From: CAZQGO01 sp964593065
GTDB lineage: Bacteria > Oederibacteriota > JAAXVQ01
Reading direction: 5' to 3'
NCBI GenBank assembly: GCA_964593065.1
Contig: CAZQGO010000015.1
Location: 6,917 to 70,916, forward strand
DNA: 64,000 bases
Part shown: positions 1 through 8,599 of the stretch, piece by piece
Position numbering within the stretch: the first letter of the stretch is position 1
Layout: each line of letters opens with the position of its first letter
Translations under genes and position numbers: made by a program
The notes under the pieces: model-generated
Told to the model about the DNA's origin: nothing
The model's database searches: none
What the model saw: only the letters and a program-made list of their open reading frames with translations

Positions 1-1
1 C

Positions 2-844
2 ATTATCGGAGGCTTGTACGCCCATCTCCAGGACGCCAAACTCCTGGAAACGCTGGTTCGTTCCCGCCTGCAGAGCCCGGTCCTGAAAAAACTCGGCCTG
101 GGATCCTTCGAGAAAGGCCCCGTCAAGCGGGATGCTGCCCGCAGAAGCCTGAGCAAAACCCAGGAACAACTGACCCGCATCTTTCTTCTGGCCTCCGTCC
201 TGACCAAGGATCACATTATCGCGGAAAAAAAAGTAAAGGAACTGCTTGCGCACATGCTGCCCGATCAGCAGATTGACGACCTGCCCATCCGCTTCGGTGC
301 CGTGGCCACCGACTTGGCCGCGGGCACCTCGCGCCTGTTTGACCACGGCCACCTGCCCACGGCCGTACGCGCCTCCGCGGCGATCCCCGGGATTTTTCCT
401 CCCGTGGTGCAAAACGGCCGCCAGCTCGTGGACGGGTGCGTGGTTTCCCTGGTGCCCGTTATGGAAACCCGGAGCCTGGGAGCCAGCTGGGTGATCGCAG
501 TGGACGTCACCCAGCCCCTGATCGAGAACAAAATCTTTCAGACCGGGGTGGAAATCTGGCTGCGGGCGGACAAAATCACCTCCATGGCTTTGAACCAGTA
601 TCACCTGCAACAGGCGGACGCGCTGATCCGCGTGGAAAATCTCTATCAGGAATGGTCGGCCTTCCAGGCCATCGACGAATTGGTTCGCGCCGGGGAAAAA
701 GCCGCCGCGGACGCCTTGCCCTCCATTCACAAAGCCTTGGCCCGCGTCTCGACCCAGGCGCGCGGACAGCGTCCCTGGTGGCGGCGCTGGTTCGCTCCCG
801 GCGCCGGCCGGAGCGGAGACAAAACTCCCCCCCGCACCGCATGA
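2..844 (+). CDS. Patatin-like phospholipase (RssA/YchK type), 5' end outside the window
   Basis: The frame is open from base 2 and begins IIGGLYAHL, which matches the segment just after the nucleophile elbow (GxSxG) of bacterial patatin-like serine esterases, so the N-terminus with the Ser lies upstream of the window. The second half of the catalytic dyad is visible as DGC in LVDGCVVSLVPV, where most relatives have DGG. The preceding AVRASAAIPGIFPPV block is the usual pre-Asp region of the family. The last 40 residues are Arg/Pro-rich and not conserved-looking. Family members hydrolyse acyl esters of lipids; the substrate here is unknown. It ends 100 bases before the promoter of the next operon, so it belongs to a separate upstream unit. 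The TTG at 14 is not the true start. Confidence 0.85.
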   Translation: MIGGLYAHLQDAKLLETLVRSRLQSPVLKKLGLGSFEKGPVKRDAARRSLSKTQEQLTRIFLLASVLTKDHIIAEKKVKELLAHMLPDQQIDDLPIRFGAVATDLAAGTSRLFDHGHLPTAVRASAAIPGIFPPVVQNGRQLVDGCVVSLVPVMETRSLGASWVIAVDVTQPLIENKIFQTGVEIWLRADKITSMALNQYHLQQADALIRVENLYQEWSAFQAIDELVRAGEKAAADALPSIHKALARVSTQARGQRPWWRRWFAPGAGRSGDKTPPRTA

Positions 845-946
845 GGATCCCCCCGCCCGTTCGCATCCGCCGTTTCTCCGTCCGCACTTCGGCCGCCGGC
901 CTGAAATTCCGGGAACCTTGAAGTCCAGACGCGTCCGCTTTCTCAA

Positions 947-976
947 TTGACACCGCTGTTCAGCCATCGCTATAAT
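947..976 (+). promoter_or_regulatory. Sigma70-type promoter of the PorV-like/OmpA operon
   Basis: TTGACA at 947-952 and TATAAT at 971-976 are both perfect consensus hexamers with an 18-base spacer. Transcription would start near 983, leaving a leader of about 28 bases before the ATG at 1011. This is the best -35/-10 pair in the first 20 kb. Confidence 0.8.
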
Positions 977-1010
977 GAAAGTCACCTGAGCCGCTAGCGG
1001 GAGCCGCGCC

Positions 1011-3008
1011 ATGCCTCGATCACGTTTCTCGATTCCCATGGGTTTGCTTTGGCTCCTGAGCGTGTACCCCCCGGCGGTCTCGGCCACCCTCTCCGGACAA
1101 GTTCTGGAAATCAACCTGGACGCCCGCACCACCGCGCTCGCCAACGCCGCCACCGGCATGAACGGCGACGCCGCTTTGCTCTGGAATAATCCCGCCGCGA
1201 TCTTCTCTTGCCAAGACCTGGAATTCAGGGCCTCCTATCGCCGGGATCTGGAAGACGTGAATTTCGGCAGCTTAACCGCCGCGGTTCCCCTCGGGCGCTA
1301 TGGAACGCTGGGCGCCAGCCTCCTGACGCTCTACGGCGGAAAACTGGACCTGGTGGAAACGGGCCAGCAGGTGATCGCCCAGCAGGATTACGTGTTGACG
1401 GCCGGCTGGGCCAAGGATTTGGCGCCGCTCGTAGGCTGGGGCTACCCCTTGGGGCTCGGCGTGTCGGCCACCTACCTGCAGTCCGTCCTGGCGGAGGAAT
1501 TCACCGGCCGTGCATTTTTGGGCTCGGTGGGCCTGGCCGCCGGGCTGCCCGTGTCCGGGCTCAGCCTGGGGGCGGCGTTGAAAAATTTCGGGACGGATAT
1601 CACCTACGACGTCAACCCCGACCAGCTGCCCCTGACCGTTAGCACCGGTCTTTCCTGGACGGGCGCCTTGTCCCCGGTCTTCGGCCTGCTGGTGAATGTC
1701 GACGCCTTGCAGCCCCTGGAACGGAAGTTTCTGCTGCAGACGGGAGCGGAGCTCAGCATCATCCGCACCCTGCTGCTGCGGTGCGGTTACCGTTTTTTCC
1801 ACGACACCGACACCTTCACCGTCGGGATCGGTTTTTCGGTTTATCATTTCCGGCTGGATTACGCCTTCCTGGAAAACGAATTGGCCGCCAAGCATCTGGT
1901 GACACTCGGGTACCGTTTCGCCCCGCCGCCGCCCCAGGAAGTCAAGCCCGACGCCCTGGCCTTGGCGGCCAAGGGCATCGCGCTCTATAAACAGGGCCGC
2001 CTGCAGGAGGCCGAGGCGGCCTGGGCCGAGGTCCTGGCCAAGTATCCGGATAATCCCGCGGCCAAAAAATACCTGGCGGAGTTCTCCCGGGCCAAGCAGA
2101 AATGGCTCGCGGACCGCAACGACCAGGCGGATGCCTTGATCGTCCAGGAGGATTATGCCGGGGCCACCTATCTCTGGCAGGGCAATTTGGAGCGCTTCCC
2201 CCAGGACGCGAGATCCAAAGCCGGCATGGCTTGGCTCCGCCAGCTGGCCGAACAGCAGGTGCAAAGCGCCCGCCAATTTCAAGCCCGCCGGCAATGGGTC
2301 CAGGCCCTGGCTTCCCTGGAGCAGGCGCAGCGGATCGTCCCGGATTATCCGCCCGCCTTGCGCCGGCAAAAAATCATCTACCGCCTGCTGGAACGCGAAA
2401 AAGGCCAGCAGGACAGCATGATCCGTGCCTCCATTAACTCCTCCCGGAAATTGGCCAAGGAGGGCAAACCCGTTCCGGCCATGGAAATCCTGCAAAAGGC
2501 CCTGACCACCTCTCCGAACCTGCCGGCTCTGCTGCAGGCCCAGGAACAAGTTCCACTCTTGGCCCACGAAGTGGCCCTGAAGCTGAAGGACGAGCGCCAA
2601 TACCTCGCCGCCATGGATTTGTGGCAGGACATCATGGTGGTTGCGCCCGATTTCCAGCCGGCGAAGGAAGCCTACCGGAACACCGATGTGTATTATCAGG
2701 AAAAAATCAAGCCACTGGATGTTCAGGCCCTGGCCGCCTACCAGGGCACCCGTTACGCGGAGGCCATCCGGCTTTGGGAGGAGCGCTATCGCCTGGCGCC
2801 CGAGAAAGCCACCACGGACAATCTGGTCCGCGCCTATTTGGCCGATGGTATCCTCCATTATCGTCAGAATCGTCTGGAGAGGGCCATCCAGTCTTGGGAA
2901 CGCGTCCTGCAACTCGATCCGCAGCAAAGCAACGTCAAGGCCTATCTGACGCGGGCGCGCAATAAAATCGTCTTTTTGCGGAAATTAGGATTGGAGGTTT
3001 CCCAGTGA
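1011..3008 (+). CDS. PorV/PorQ-like outer-membrane barrel fused to TPR repeats
   Basis: The 665-residue product starts with a signal peptide (about residues 1-25, ending VSA). Residues about 30-303 read as a PorV/UPF0164-type barrel: an early ALANAATGMNGDAALLWNNPA motif, alternating strands, and a final strand ending LGYRF. Residues 305-650 are TPR-like helical repeats (for example KGIALYKQGRLQEAEAAWAEVL), which would lie in the periplasm. PorV-family barrels serve in type IX secretion and lipid/transport roles, but the fused TPR tail is not part of that family and no other type IX component is in the window, so function is open. It follows the promoter at 947-976, uses GGGAG as ribosome site, and overlaps the next gene by four bases (GTGA). 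Confidence 0.8.
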   Translation: MPRSRFSIPMGLLWLLSVYPPAVSATLSGQVLEINLDARTTALANAATGMNGDAALLWNNPAAIFSCQDLEFRASYRRDLEDVNFGSLTAAVPLGRYGTLGASLLTLYGGKLDLVETGQQVIAQQDYVLTAGWAKDLAPLVGWGYPLGLGVSATYLQSVLAEEFTGRAFLGSVGLAAGLPVSGLSLGAALKNFGTDITYDVNPDQLPLTVSTGLSWTGALSPVFGLLVNVDALQPLERKFLLQTGAELSIIRTLLLRCGYRFFHDTDTFTVGIGFSVYHFRLDYAFLENELAAKHLVTLGYRFAPPPPQEVKPDALALAAKGIALYKQGRLQEAEAAWAEVLAKYPDNPAAKKYLAEFSRAKQKWLADRNDQADALIVQEDYAGATYLWQGNLERFPQDARSKAGMAWLRQLAEQQVQSARQFQARRQWVQALASLEQAQRIVPDYPPALRRQKIIYRLLEREKGQQDSMIRASINSSRKLAKEGKPVPAMEILQKALTTSPNLPALLQAQEQVPLLAHEVALKLKDERQYLAAMDLWQDIMVVAPDFQPAKEAYRNTDVYYQEKIKPLDVQALAAYQGTRYAEAIRLWEERYRLAPEKATTDNLVRAYLADGILHYRQNRLERAIQSWERVLQLDPQQSNVKAYLTRARNKIVFLRKLGLEVSQ

Positions 3009-4924
3009 AAATGCGCTCCGTTGTCATCCTGGCCCTGGCCCTGTGCTGCGGTCCTGCTTCCCGAATCTGGGCGGGGGGGACCGTCTACGGGGTCCGGGAC
3101 GGATTGCCCCATCCCTCGGTCACTGCGGCTTCGCTCGATCAAGGCTGGCTCTGGGTGGGAACAGAAAGAGGTCTGGCGGTTTTGCCGCCGGGGCAGGAAA
3201 AGTTCAAGGCCTTCCCGGATTTTACGGAGAACGTGTCGGCCGTCGTCGGGGACAACGGGAGTGCCTGGGTCGGCACCCCTTCCGGTCTGCTGCGGGCCGA
3301 CGGGACGAAGCTGGTGCTCGAGGACTTGCGCGCCCGCGGTGGAATCCCGCAGGGTGGCGTCCGCTTGTTGCGGCGCGATCTGGAAGGCGCCGTGTGGCTG
3401 GGCACGGATACCGGCCTGGCCCTCCTGCCGGCGGGACAATCCTCCTGGCAAACGATCAACCTGCCCGCCGGAATCGCGGGTCCGGTGCGCGCCGTGACGC
3501 CGTCGGGGTCCCTGTGCTACGTGGGCGCAGCCACCCCGGACCTGCTGATCCTCGATCAGGATTCGCGCCGCTGGCTGCGCCGCCCCCCTCCGCAAAACGA
3601 GGTGGCCATCACGGCCATCACCGTCTATGGCCCCTACGTCTATGCGGGCACGGACGGGCAGGGCATTTTCCGCTTTGATTGGGGAAACAACCTGTGGACG
3701 AAATTGTATCCGAAAAAACCGGAGGGCAACAGCTTCATTCTGTGCGCCGCCGCCAGCGGCTCCCGGGCCTGGTTCGGGACCTTCGAGCAGTTGCTGCAGA
3801 TCGACCAAGCCGCCGGGACCCTTGCGCCCGCCGATCTCGGGGCGGATTCCGGAGCGGCCACGACTTTGAACCTGGCCGGGGCGCAGCTGCTCGTGGGCGG
3901 AGAGAAAGGCCTGGCCCTGATTCCGCTGTCCGAACCCCGGGTGGCCTGCGAGCCCCGCCGCAGCATTCTTCTCGCTCCGCGCGGTGAAATCGAATTCACC
4001 GGCCTGGCACAGAGCCCGGCCGGGATCAAGCAAATCAGCGTGGCCTTCGCCGTGCAGCCCCTGCCCGGAACCTGGTTCACCCGCAACCTCAGCCTGGTCG
4101 GTCCCGACGCCCACGGCCGCCTGCACGGCACCTGGAAAGTGGACGATCTTCCCAGTCCGAGCGATTTCTATCTTCTGCGCGTGACCGCCGAGGACAAGCT
4201 GGGCGGCAACAACAACGCCATCTCCCAAATCATCATCGCCCCGCAGGAACCGAGCCTGGCCTTCGCACCGGTGGAGGAAACCTTGAACGAGGGCCTGCAG
4301 ACCCTGACCGGGTCCTTCAACACGCCTTTTGCGGCAGAGATCACGGTCGAACCGGGAGACGTGCGCGCCCAGCTGGACCGGAACGCGGGCAAGTTCCAGG
4401 CCACGCTCAATCTCATGCCCGGGAACAACCGCATCCGTGCCAGCTTGACGGACTGGTTCGGGCGGCGGGCGCAAACGGCCTCCAACGTCCAGGCGGCCGC
4501 GGGGGTGGCGCCGGAAACCGCGGTGATGGTCACCACCGCGGAATCGGGAGAACAGACCCTCACCTTGAACGAGGTCCTGCTCTTCGACACCGCCAGCGTG
4601 GAAATCAAACCTTCGGGGTATGCCGCCCTGGGCAAGGTCGTGGATTATCTCAACCGCGATGAACGCCTCCAGGCCACCATCGTGGGACACACGGACAACG
4701 TCCCGATTCAAACCCGGCAGTTCCCCGACAACCAGGTTCTGTCCAAGGCCCGGGCCAAGTCGGTTTTCGACTACCTCGTGAAACAAAAGGGAATCGCCGC
4801 CCAGCGGCTGACCATCCTCGGCCTGGGGGACAGCCGGCCGCTGGCCAGCAATAAAACCGCGGAGGGCCGCGCCAAGAACCGCCGGGTCGAGATCGTCGTG
4901 AAACACCCGGAAGCGACGCCCTAG
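3005..4924 (+). CDS. Periplasmic propeller protein with C-terminal OmpA peptidoglycan-binding domain
   Basis: The GTG start overlaps the stop of the preceding gene. The 639-residue product has a signal peptide (about 1-24), then roughly 290 residues of WVGT/GL-type repeats that resemble the beta-propeller blades of two-component regulator propeller domains. A beta-sandwich-like middle follows. Residues about 525-635 form an OmpA/MotB domain with the expected GHTDN, LSKARAKSV and NRRVEI motifs that bind the diaminopimelate of peptidoglycan. No lipobox or terminal barrel is evident, so it is probably a soluble periplasmic protein tethered to the wall. Co-translation with the PorV-like TPR protein suggests the two form one envelope assembly. 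The ligand of the propeller is unknown. Confidence 0.85.
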   Translation: MKMRSVVILALALCCGPASRIWAGGTVYGVRDGLPHPSVTAASLDQGWLWVGTERGLAVLPPGQEKFKAFPDFTENVSAVVGDNGSAWVGTPSGLLRADGTKLVLEDLRARGGIPQGGVRLLRRDLEGAVWLGTDTGLALLPAGQSSWQTINLPAGIAGPVRAVTPSGSLCYVGAATPDLLILDQDSRRWLRRPPPQNEVAITAITVYGPYVYAGTDGQGIFRFDWGNNLWTKLYPKKPEGNSFILCAAASGSRAWFGTFEQLLQIDQAAGTLAPADLGADSGAATTLNLAGAQLLVGGEKGLALIPLSEPRVACEPRRSILLAPRGEIEFTGLAQSPAGIKQISVAFAVQPLPGTWFTRNLSLVGPDAHGRLHGTWKVDDLPSPSDFYLLRVTAEDKLGGNNNAISQIIIAPQEPSLAFAPVEETLNEGLQTLTGSFNTPFAAEITVEPGDVRAQLDRNAGKFQATLNLMPGNNRIRASLTDWFGRRAQTASNVQAAAGVAPETAVMVTTAESGEQTLTLNEVLLFDTASVEIKPSGYAALGKVVDYLNRDERLQATIVGHTDNVPIQTRQFPDNQVLSKARAKSVFDYLVKQKGIAAQRLTILGLGDSRPLASNKTAEGRAKNRRVEIVVKHPEATP

Positions 4925-4952
4925 CGGACCGCCGGGTTTCTCAAACGCCGGC

Positions 4953-5792
4953 CTATTCCAATTCGGGGCCGTGCCGCCGCAACCAGTCCTGAGCGTCCGC
5001 GGCCCGCGGGCACCCATTCCGAACCAATTCCCAGAAGCGTTCCGAATGATTCATTTCCCGCAAATGGGACAACTCGTGGACCAGGACATAATCAAATACA
5101 AAGTCCGGGACCATGGCCAATTTCCAATTGAAGCTCAAGGTCCCGTTCTCGGAACAGCTCCCCCACCGGCTCTTCTGGTTGCGAATGACCAACCGCAGGG
5201 GCGGTCGCTCCATCCCGGTGCAGAGGCTGGACAGGCGTTGCCGCAGCCGCGCCAGCGTCTGCTCCCGGTACCAGGCCTCCAGGGCCCCGGCCATGTACGC
5301 CTGGCCCGCGACCGCGCTATAGCAAATAAGGCGGGTCCCGTCCTGGCGCCAGCGGACGCGCCGCAGGCGGCTGGGAACAATCAGCAGGGTGAGCCAGCGT
5401 CCGCGGTACGGCAGGCGCGTGCCGCTGACCAAGGCCCTGCCCGCCAGAGTCGCCTGCCGCTCACGCAAACGACGGGCCTGGTTTTCCACCCAGCCGAGAT
5501 ATTGCCGGACCACCTCGAAAACCTCCCGCCTCGGCACCCGGGGCGGAAAAGAAACGCGGATTTTGAAATCGCTGTTCGGAAGGATGCCGGGCAGGGTGGG
5601 CGACGGGGGCGGAGACCCGGAGCGCGTCCGGCCGCGTCCCGGCCCGATCCAGAATCCGGGCAGCCGGTGCGGCAACACCCGCAGCCGGATACCGCGGTTC
5701 CTCCGGGACGGTACCAGGTCGCACAAATACTCGCGCTGGTTGTGCCACAGGCTCACCAAAACGTCACCGGTTCTGGAACGGGAGGCCGGCAT
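4953..5792 (-). CDS. YgjP-like (M48/WLM-superfamily) metal-dependent hydrolase
   Basis: The C-terminal half carries the zinc-protease signature HELSHLREMNHSERFWELV (HExxH with a third downstream His), and upstream the SRWGSCSENGTLSFNW block typical of the YgjP/DUF45 family. These are cytosolic zincin-like proteins, in some genomes linked to restriction enzymes; the substrate is not established. I place the start at the ATG at 5792, one base after the stop of the preceding gene, because residues encoded further upstream merely read that gene in another frame. The product is 279 residues, slightly longer than the usual 230-240, owing to a Pro/Arg-rich stretch near residues 30-60. It is the last gene of the hydG group. 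Confidence 0.85.
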   Translation of the reverse strand: MPASRSRTGDVLVSLWHNQREYLCDLVPSRRNRGIRLRVLPHRLPGFWIGPGRGRTRSGSPPPSPTLPGILPNSDFKIRVSFPPRVPRREVFEVVRQYLGWVENQARRLRERQATLAGRALVSGTRLPYRGRWLTLLIVPSRLRRVRWRQDGTRLICYSAVAGQAYMAGALEAWYREQTLARLRQRLSSLCTGMERPPLRLVIRNQKSRWGSCSENGTLSFNWKLAMVPDFVFDYVLVHELSHLREMNHSERFWELVRNGCPRAADAQDWLRRHGPELE

Positions 5793-5793
5793 C

Positions 5794-6198
5794 TTAGCCC
5801 AGCTGGGGCTCCTCTTCCCCGTCTGCGTCCGGTGTTTGCGCCCGGGCCAGCTGCTCGCGCTCGGCTTGCAGTTCACGCAACAGGTCCTGGAAGGACCAGT
5901 TTCGGGACACCTCCGTCACCGCCGCCCAAATGGTTTCCGGAAGGGCGAGGGCCTGATAGCGTTCGATCATCCGGCTGATTTCTGCATGGGGAAATCCGTG
6001 AAACAGCACCACGCGTTCCGGGCTGTCGAAGGGTTCCGCGGACGCGGCGCGCCCGGCGACCAAATCCGCGACCTTGGCGGCGGCCTGTTCGGGCCGGATG
6101 GTAACGGGCAGCGAGGAGCAAAATGGCGCCACCAGTTCGGCCACGCGGGCGCTTTCCTGGGGCGAAAACCCGAAAAGCAGCAATTGCTTGTCGGACAT
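5794..6198 (-). CDS. DUF3783-family small protein
   Basis: The 134-residue product starts MSDKQLLLFGF and matches the DUF3783 pattern, a short alpha/beta domain seen in anaerobes: a glycine/phenylalanine first strand, a central SPERVVLFHGFPHAEISRMI block and an Asp/Glu-rich tail. No catalytic residues are evident. The start ATG at 6198 is preceded by GGAGGAG, which overlaps the hydG stop, so translation is coupled to hydG. Its function is unknown; the position suggests a role connected with [FeFe] hydrogenase maturation or anaerobic radical-SAM chemistry, but that is inference. Confidence 0.65.
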   Translation of the reverse strand: MSDKQLLLFGFSPQESARVAELVAPFCSSLPVTIRPEQAAAKVADLVAGRAASAEPFDSPERVVLFHGFPHAEISRMIERYQALALPETIWAAVTEVSRNWSFQDLLRELQAEREQLARAQTPDADGEEEPQLG

Positions 6199-6206
6199 GG
6201 CTCCTC

Positions 6207-7634
6207 CTAAAAATACAGATCGCGCTCGCCGGCGCGGATCCGGGCCAGGCGCTGGCGCGTCGGTTTTCTGACGGACGCCGGCAATCGCGGGACCTGGGCG
6301 GCGATCAGGTCGAACCCGCGGCGGCGCGTGGCGTCCGTGCCGTAATCCAGTAGGTATTCCTGCAGGGTCAGCAGGGCGTTGGGCCCGCAGAAGTTTTTGA
6401 TTTTCCCCGGTTTGATCAAGCGCATGATGGTCCGGCCCGTGCGGCCGCAGCGGTAACACGCCGTGCAGAATGAAGGCAGGTGGCCTCCCCGCATCGCGTC
6501 CCGGACGACCTCGTCCAGCGGCCGGTGATCCTCGATTTCGAATTGGCCCTGCCGTTTGTTCCGGGTCCGCGCATACCCGCCGACCTCGGTGTGACTGCCG
6601 GCGGAAATCTGCGAGACCCCCGCACGGGCAAGTTCCCGGCGCATGGCGGGCGTTTCCCGGGTCGTCAGGATGAGACCGGCGTAGGGGAGGGCCAAACGCA
6701 GGCTCGCGACCACGAGCTTGAATTGCCGGTCCGTAAGCTTATAGGGATTGCCCGCGAGAGCGTTCTCCTCTGCCAGGGGGGTGCCGTGGGCCACGCGCAG
6801 GCGGGGTACGGAGAGTGCGTGCGGGCCGACTCCGTAGCATTCTTCCAGGTAACGGGCGTGCACCAGCATGGCCGTAACGTCGAAGCGATAATCATAGAGG
6901 CCCAGGAGAACGCCCAGGGAGACGTCGTCCACCTTGGCCCGCAGGGCGCGGTCCATGACCGTCAGCCGCCAGGCATAGTCCGCCTTGGGTCCGTCCGGAT
7001 GCATGCGCCGGTACGTCCCGCGGTGATACGTTTCCTGGAAACATTGGTAGGTCCCGATGCCCTCCGCCCGCAGGCGCCGGAACTCGGAAAGGGACGGCGG
7101 CGCGATGTTGACGTTCACACGGCGTATTTCACCCCGCCCCTTGCGGGTGGCATAAATGATCCGCAGGGCCTGCAGGATGTTTTCAAAGCGCTGGCTCTCG
7201 CCCGCCACCAGGAGCAGCCGTTTGTGCCCCTGTTCCTGCAAAACCTCGACCTGGCGCGCGATTTCGGCGGGCGACAAGGTGTGCCGGCGCAGATCCCGGT
7301 TGTCCCGGCGGAAGGCGCAATACCGGCAATTGTTCCGGCAGACATTGGACACGTACAGGGGAGCGAAAAGCACCAGCCGCCGTCCGTAGATGGCTGCTTT
7401 CACGCGGCCCGCGGCCGACAGGATCTCCGCCACCCTCCGGGGATGACGGTCTTGATGAAGCAGGACCGCCGCCTCCTCGGGACGCAGGCCCCTGAGCCGC
7501 AAAGCCTTGCGCAGGATGCGGGAGACTTCCCGGGAGGACGCCCGACGTGCGCGTTGGAGCATGGTCCCGATGCGGCGCTCGGAGACTAAGGCCGTGAGAC
7601 GCGGGCCAGGTTTGGGAAGACGACTCTGCTTCAT
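6207..7634 (-). CDS. hydG: [FeFe]-hydrogenase H-cluster radical SAM maturase HydG
   Basis: HydG cleaves tyrosine to supply the CO and cyanide ligands of the hydrogenase H-cluster. The radical-SAM cluster motif CRNNCRYC (CX3CX2C) lies near residues 99-106, and the second cluster that separates HydG from ThiH is present near the C-terminus as CTACYRCGRTG followed by NFCGPNALLTLQEYLLDYG. The length (475 residues) fits the family. I prefer the ATG at 7634 with an AGGAAG site over the in-frame GTG at 7646, which directly abuts that site. HydE, HydF and the hydrogenase are absent from the window, so they must be elsewhere. Downstream genes follow at 8 and 1 bases spacing. Confidence 0.93.
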   Translation of the reverse strand: MKQSRLPKPGPRLTALVSERRIGTMLQRARRASSREVSRILRKALRLRGLRPEEAAVLLHQDRHPRRVAEILSAAGRVKAAIYGRRLVLFAPLYVSNVCRNNCRYCAFRRDNRDLRRHTLSPAEIARQVEVLQEQGHKRLLLVAGESQRFENILQALRIIYATRKGRGEIRRVNVNIAPPSLSEFRRLRAEGIGTYQCFQETYHRGTYRRMHPDGPKADYAWRLTVMDRALRAKVDDVSLGVLLGLYDYRFDVTAMLVHARYLEECYGVGPHALSVPRLRVAHGTPLAEENALAGNPYKLTDRQFKLVVASLRLALPYAGLILTTRETPAMRRELARAGVSQISAGSHTEVGGYARTRNKRQGQFEIEDHRPLDEVVRDAMRGGHLPSFCTACYRCGRTGRTIMRLIKPGKIKNFCGPNALLTLQEYLLDYGTDATRRRGFDLIAAQVPRLPASVRKPTRQRLARIRAGERDLYF

Positions 7635-7847
7635 GTTCCGCTTCACTTCCTATCGCATTCACGGCGGTCGGCTGGCGCTGCCGGACCGCGGGCAGTGTCG
7701 AGGTGGGGGTGACCTGCAGAATAGTCACGGGCGAGATCTGCGGCGGTGTTCGGCGCCCTCAGGTCCGGACGGCCGGGGAATCCGGGGCCGGCCTCCTTTT
7801 CCAGACGACGGTCCGCCCTGCCGTTGGGGCGGGCTTTCCTTACAGGC

Positions 7848-8528
7848 CTAGGCCACGGCAACCTCGACGCCGGGGAGAATGCACTCCACCTGCCAGGGCC
7901 AATCCAAGATCCGGTGGTGATCCGTATCCAGAACACGCACAGCGCCGCGTTGACGACGGTTCACGGGTTGAAAGGCCGTCCAGAGGGGTTCGGGCATCCA
8001 CAGCGACCCCTCGGCCAAAGCCAGGTCCTGGACCTGCCAGGGGCCCAAGGAAATTCCGGCGACCAGGAATCCCGGTGATGCCGAGAGAATTTCCAAGCGC
8101 AGCAGATAGGCGGTTTCGGACAGGCCGTCGCGCTTCCGCAGGCCGCGCGCGGAGGTCGTCAGCCGAACGCGCACGTGCCAGCGCTCCGCCCCCTTGCCGG
8201 GGCGGTATTCCAGCACCTGCTCCAGGGTCAGGCTGTTGCGGCCCTTGCGGACCCGGGCCTCCCCGGCCGGCGCCGTGTTTGCCTCCGGAACCCCGGAGCC
8301 CGTTTCGGTCTCGGCCCCGGCCGTCGCGGTCCGGGAAACGGGCGGATCGGACATTCCCTGTGAGTCCGCGGCGGCAAGGGATTCTTCGCCCGGATCCGCG
8401 CCGCCCTCCGTTGCCGCATTTTTTTCCTGTTTGCGCTGGTAACGCCGCAGAATGGCGGAATGTTGGGAACGGGATATGGACGGTTCGGGAGCGGGACTTT
8501 TTTTCCAGCGATTGTTGCTGATGGCCAT
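7848..8528 (-). CDS. Hypothetical protein
   Basis: The 226-residue product starts MAISNNRWKKS at 8528 after a GGAGGG site; an extended upstream reading would only cover the tail of the preceding TPR gene. It has a basic N-terminal 30 residues (SISRSQHSAILRRYQRK), a low-complexity Ala/Glu/Thr stretch from about 35 to 90, and a folded-looking C-terminal half of alternating strands (WHVRVRLTTSA, AYLLRLEILSASPGFLVAG) ending with a predicted beta segment. No membrane segment, signal peptide or known motif was recognised. It follows the TPR gene by 71 bases and is probably co-transcribed. Confidence 0.6.
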   Translation of the reverse strand: MAISNNRWKKSPAPEPSISRSQHSAILRRYQRKQEKNAATEGGADPGEESLAAADSQGMSDPPVSRTATAGAETETGSGVPEANTAPAGEARVRKGRNSLTLEQVLEYRPGKGAERWHVRVRLTTSARGLRKRDGLSETAYLLRLEILSASPGFLVAGISLGPWQVQDLALAEGSLWMPEPLWTAFQPVNRRQRGAVRVLDTDHHRILDWPWQVECILPGVEVAVA

Positions 8529-8599
8529 GATTCGTTTCCCTCCGTGTGCATGTCTCACAGCCCGGCCGCCCGGACCGGGCGCGGCCACGGCACCCGCAC

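Noticed and set aside
1272..2927. Long open frame on the minus strand opposite the PorV-like gene
   Set aside because: It is a shadow of the plus-strand gene produced by GC-rich third positions; the translation is low-complexity with Gly/Gln runs and no domain.
2942..5017. 691-codon open frame opposite the OmpA-domain gene
   Set aside because: Same cause: antisense of a clear OmpA gene, no ribosome site or motif, Gly/Arg/Gln-rich composition.
7800..7850. Terminator between hydG and the hypothetical gene
   Set aside because: The CCGCCCT/GGGGCGG stem is imperfect and lacks a T run on either strand.
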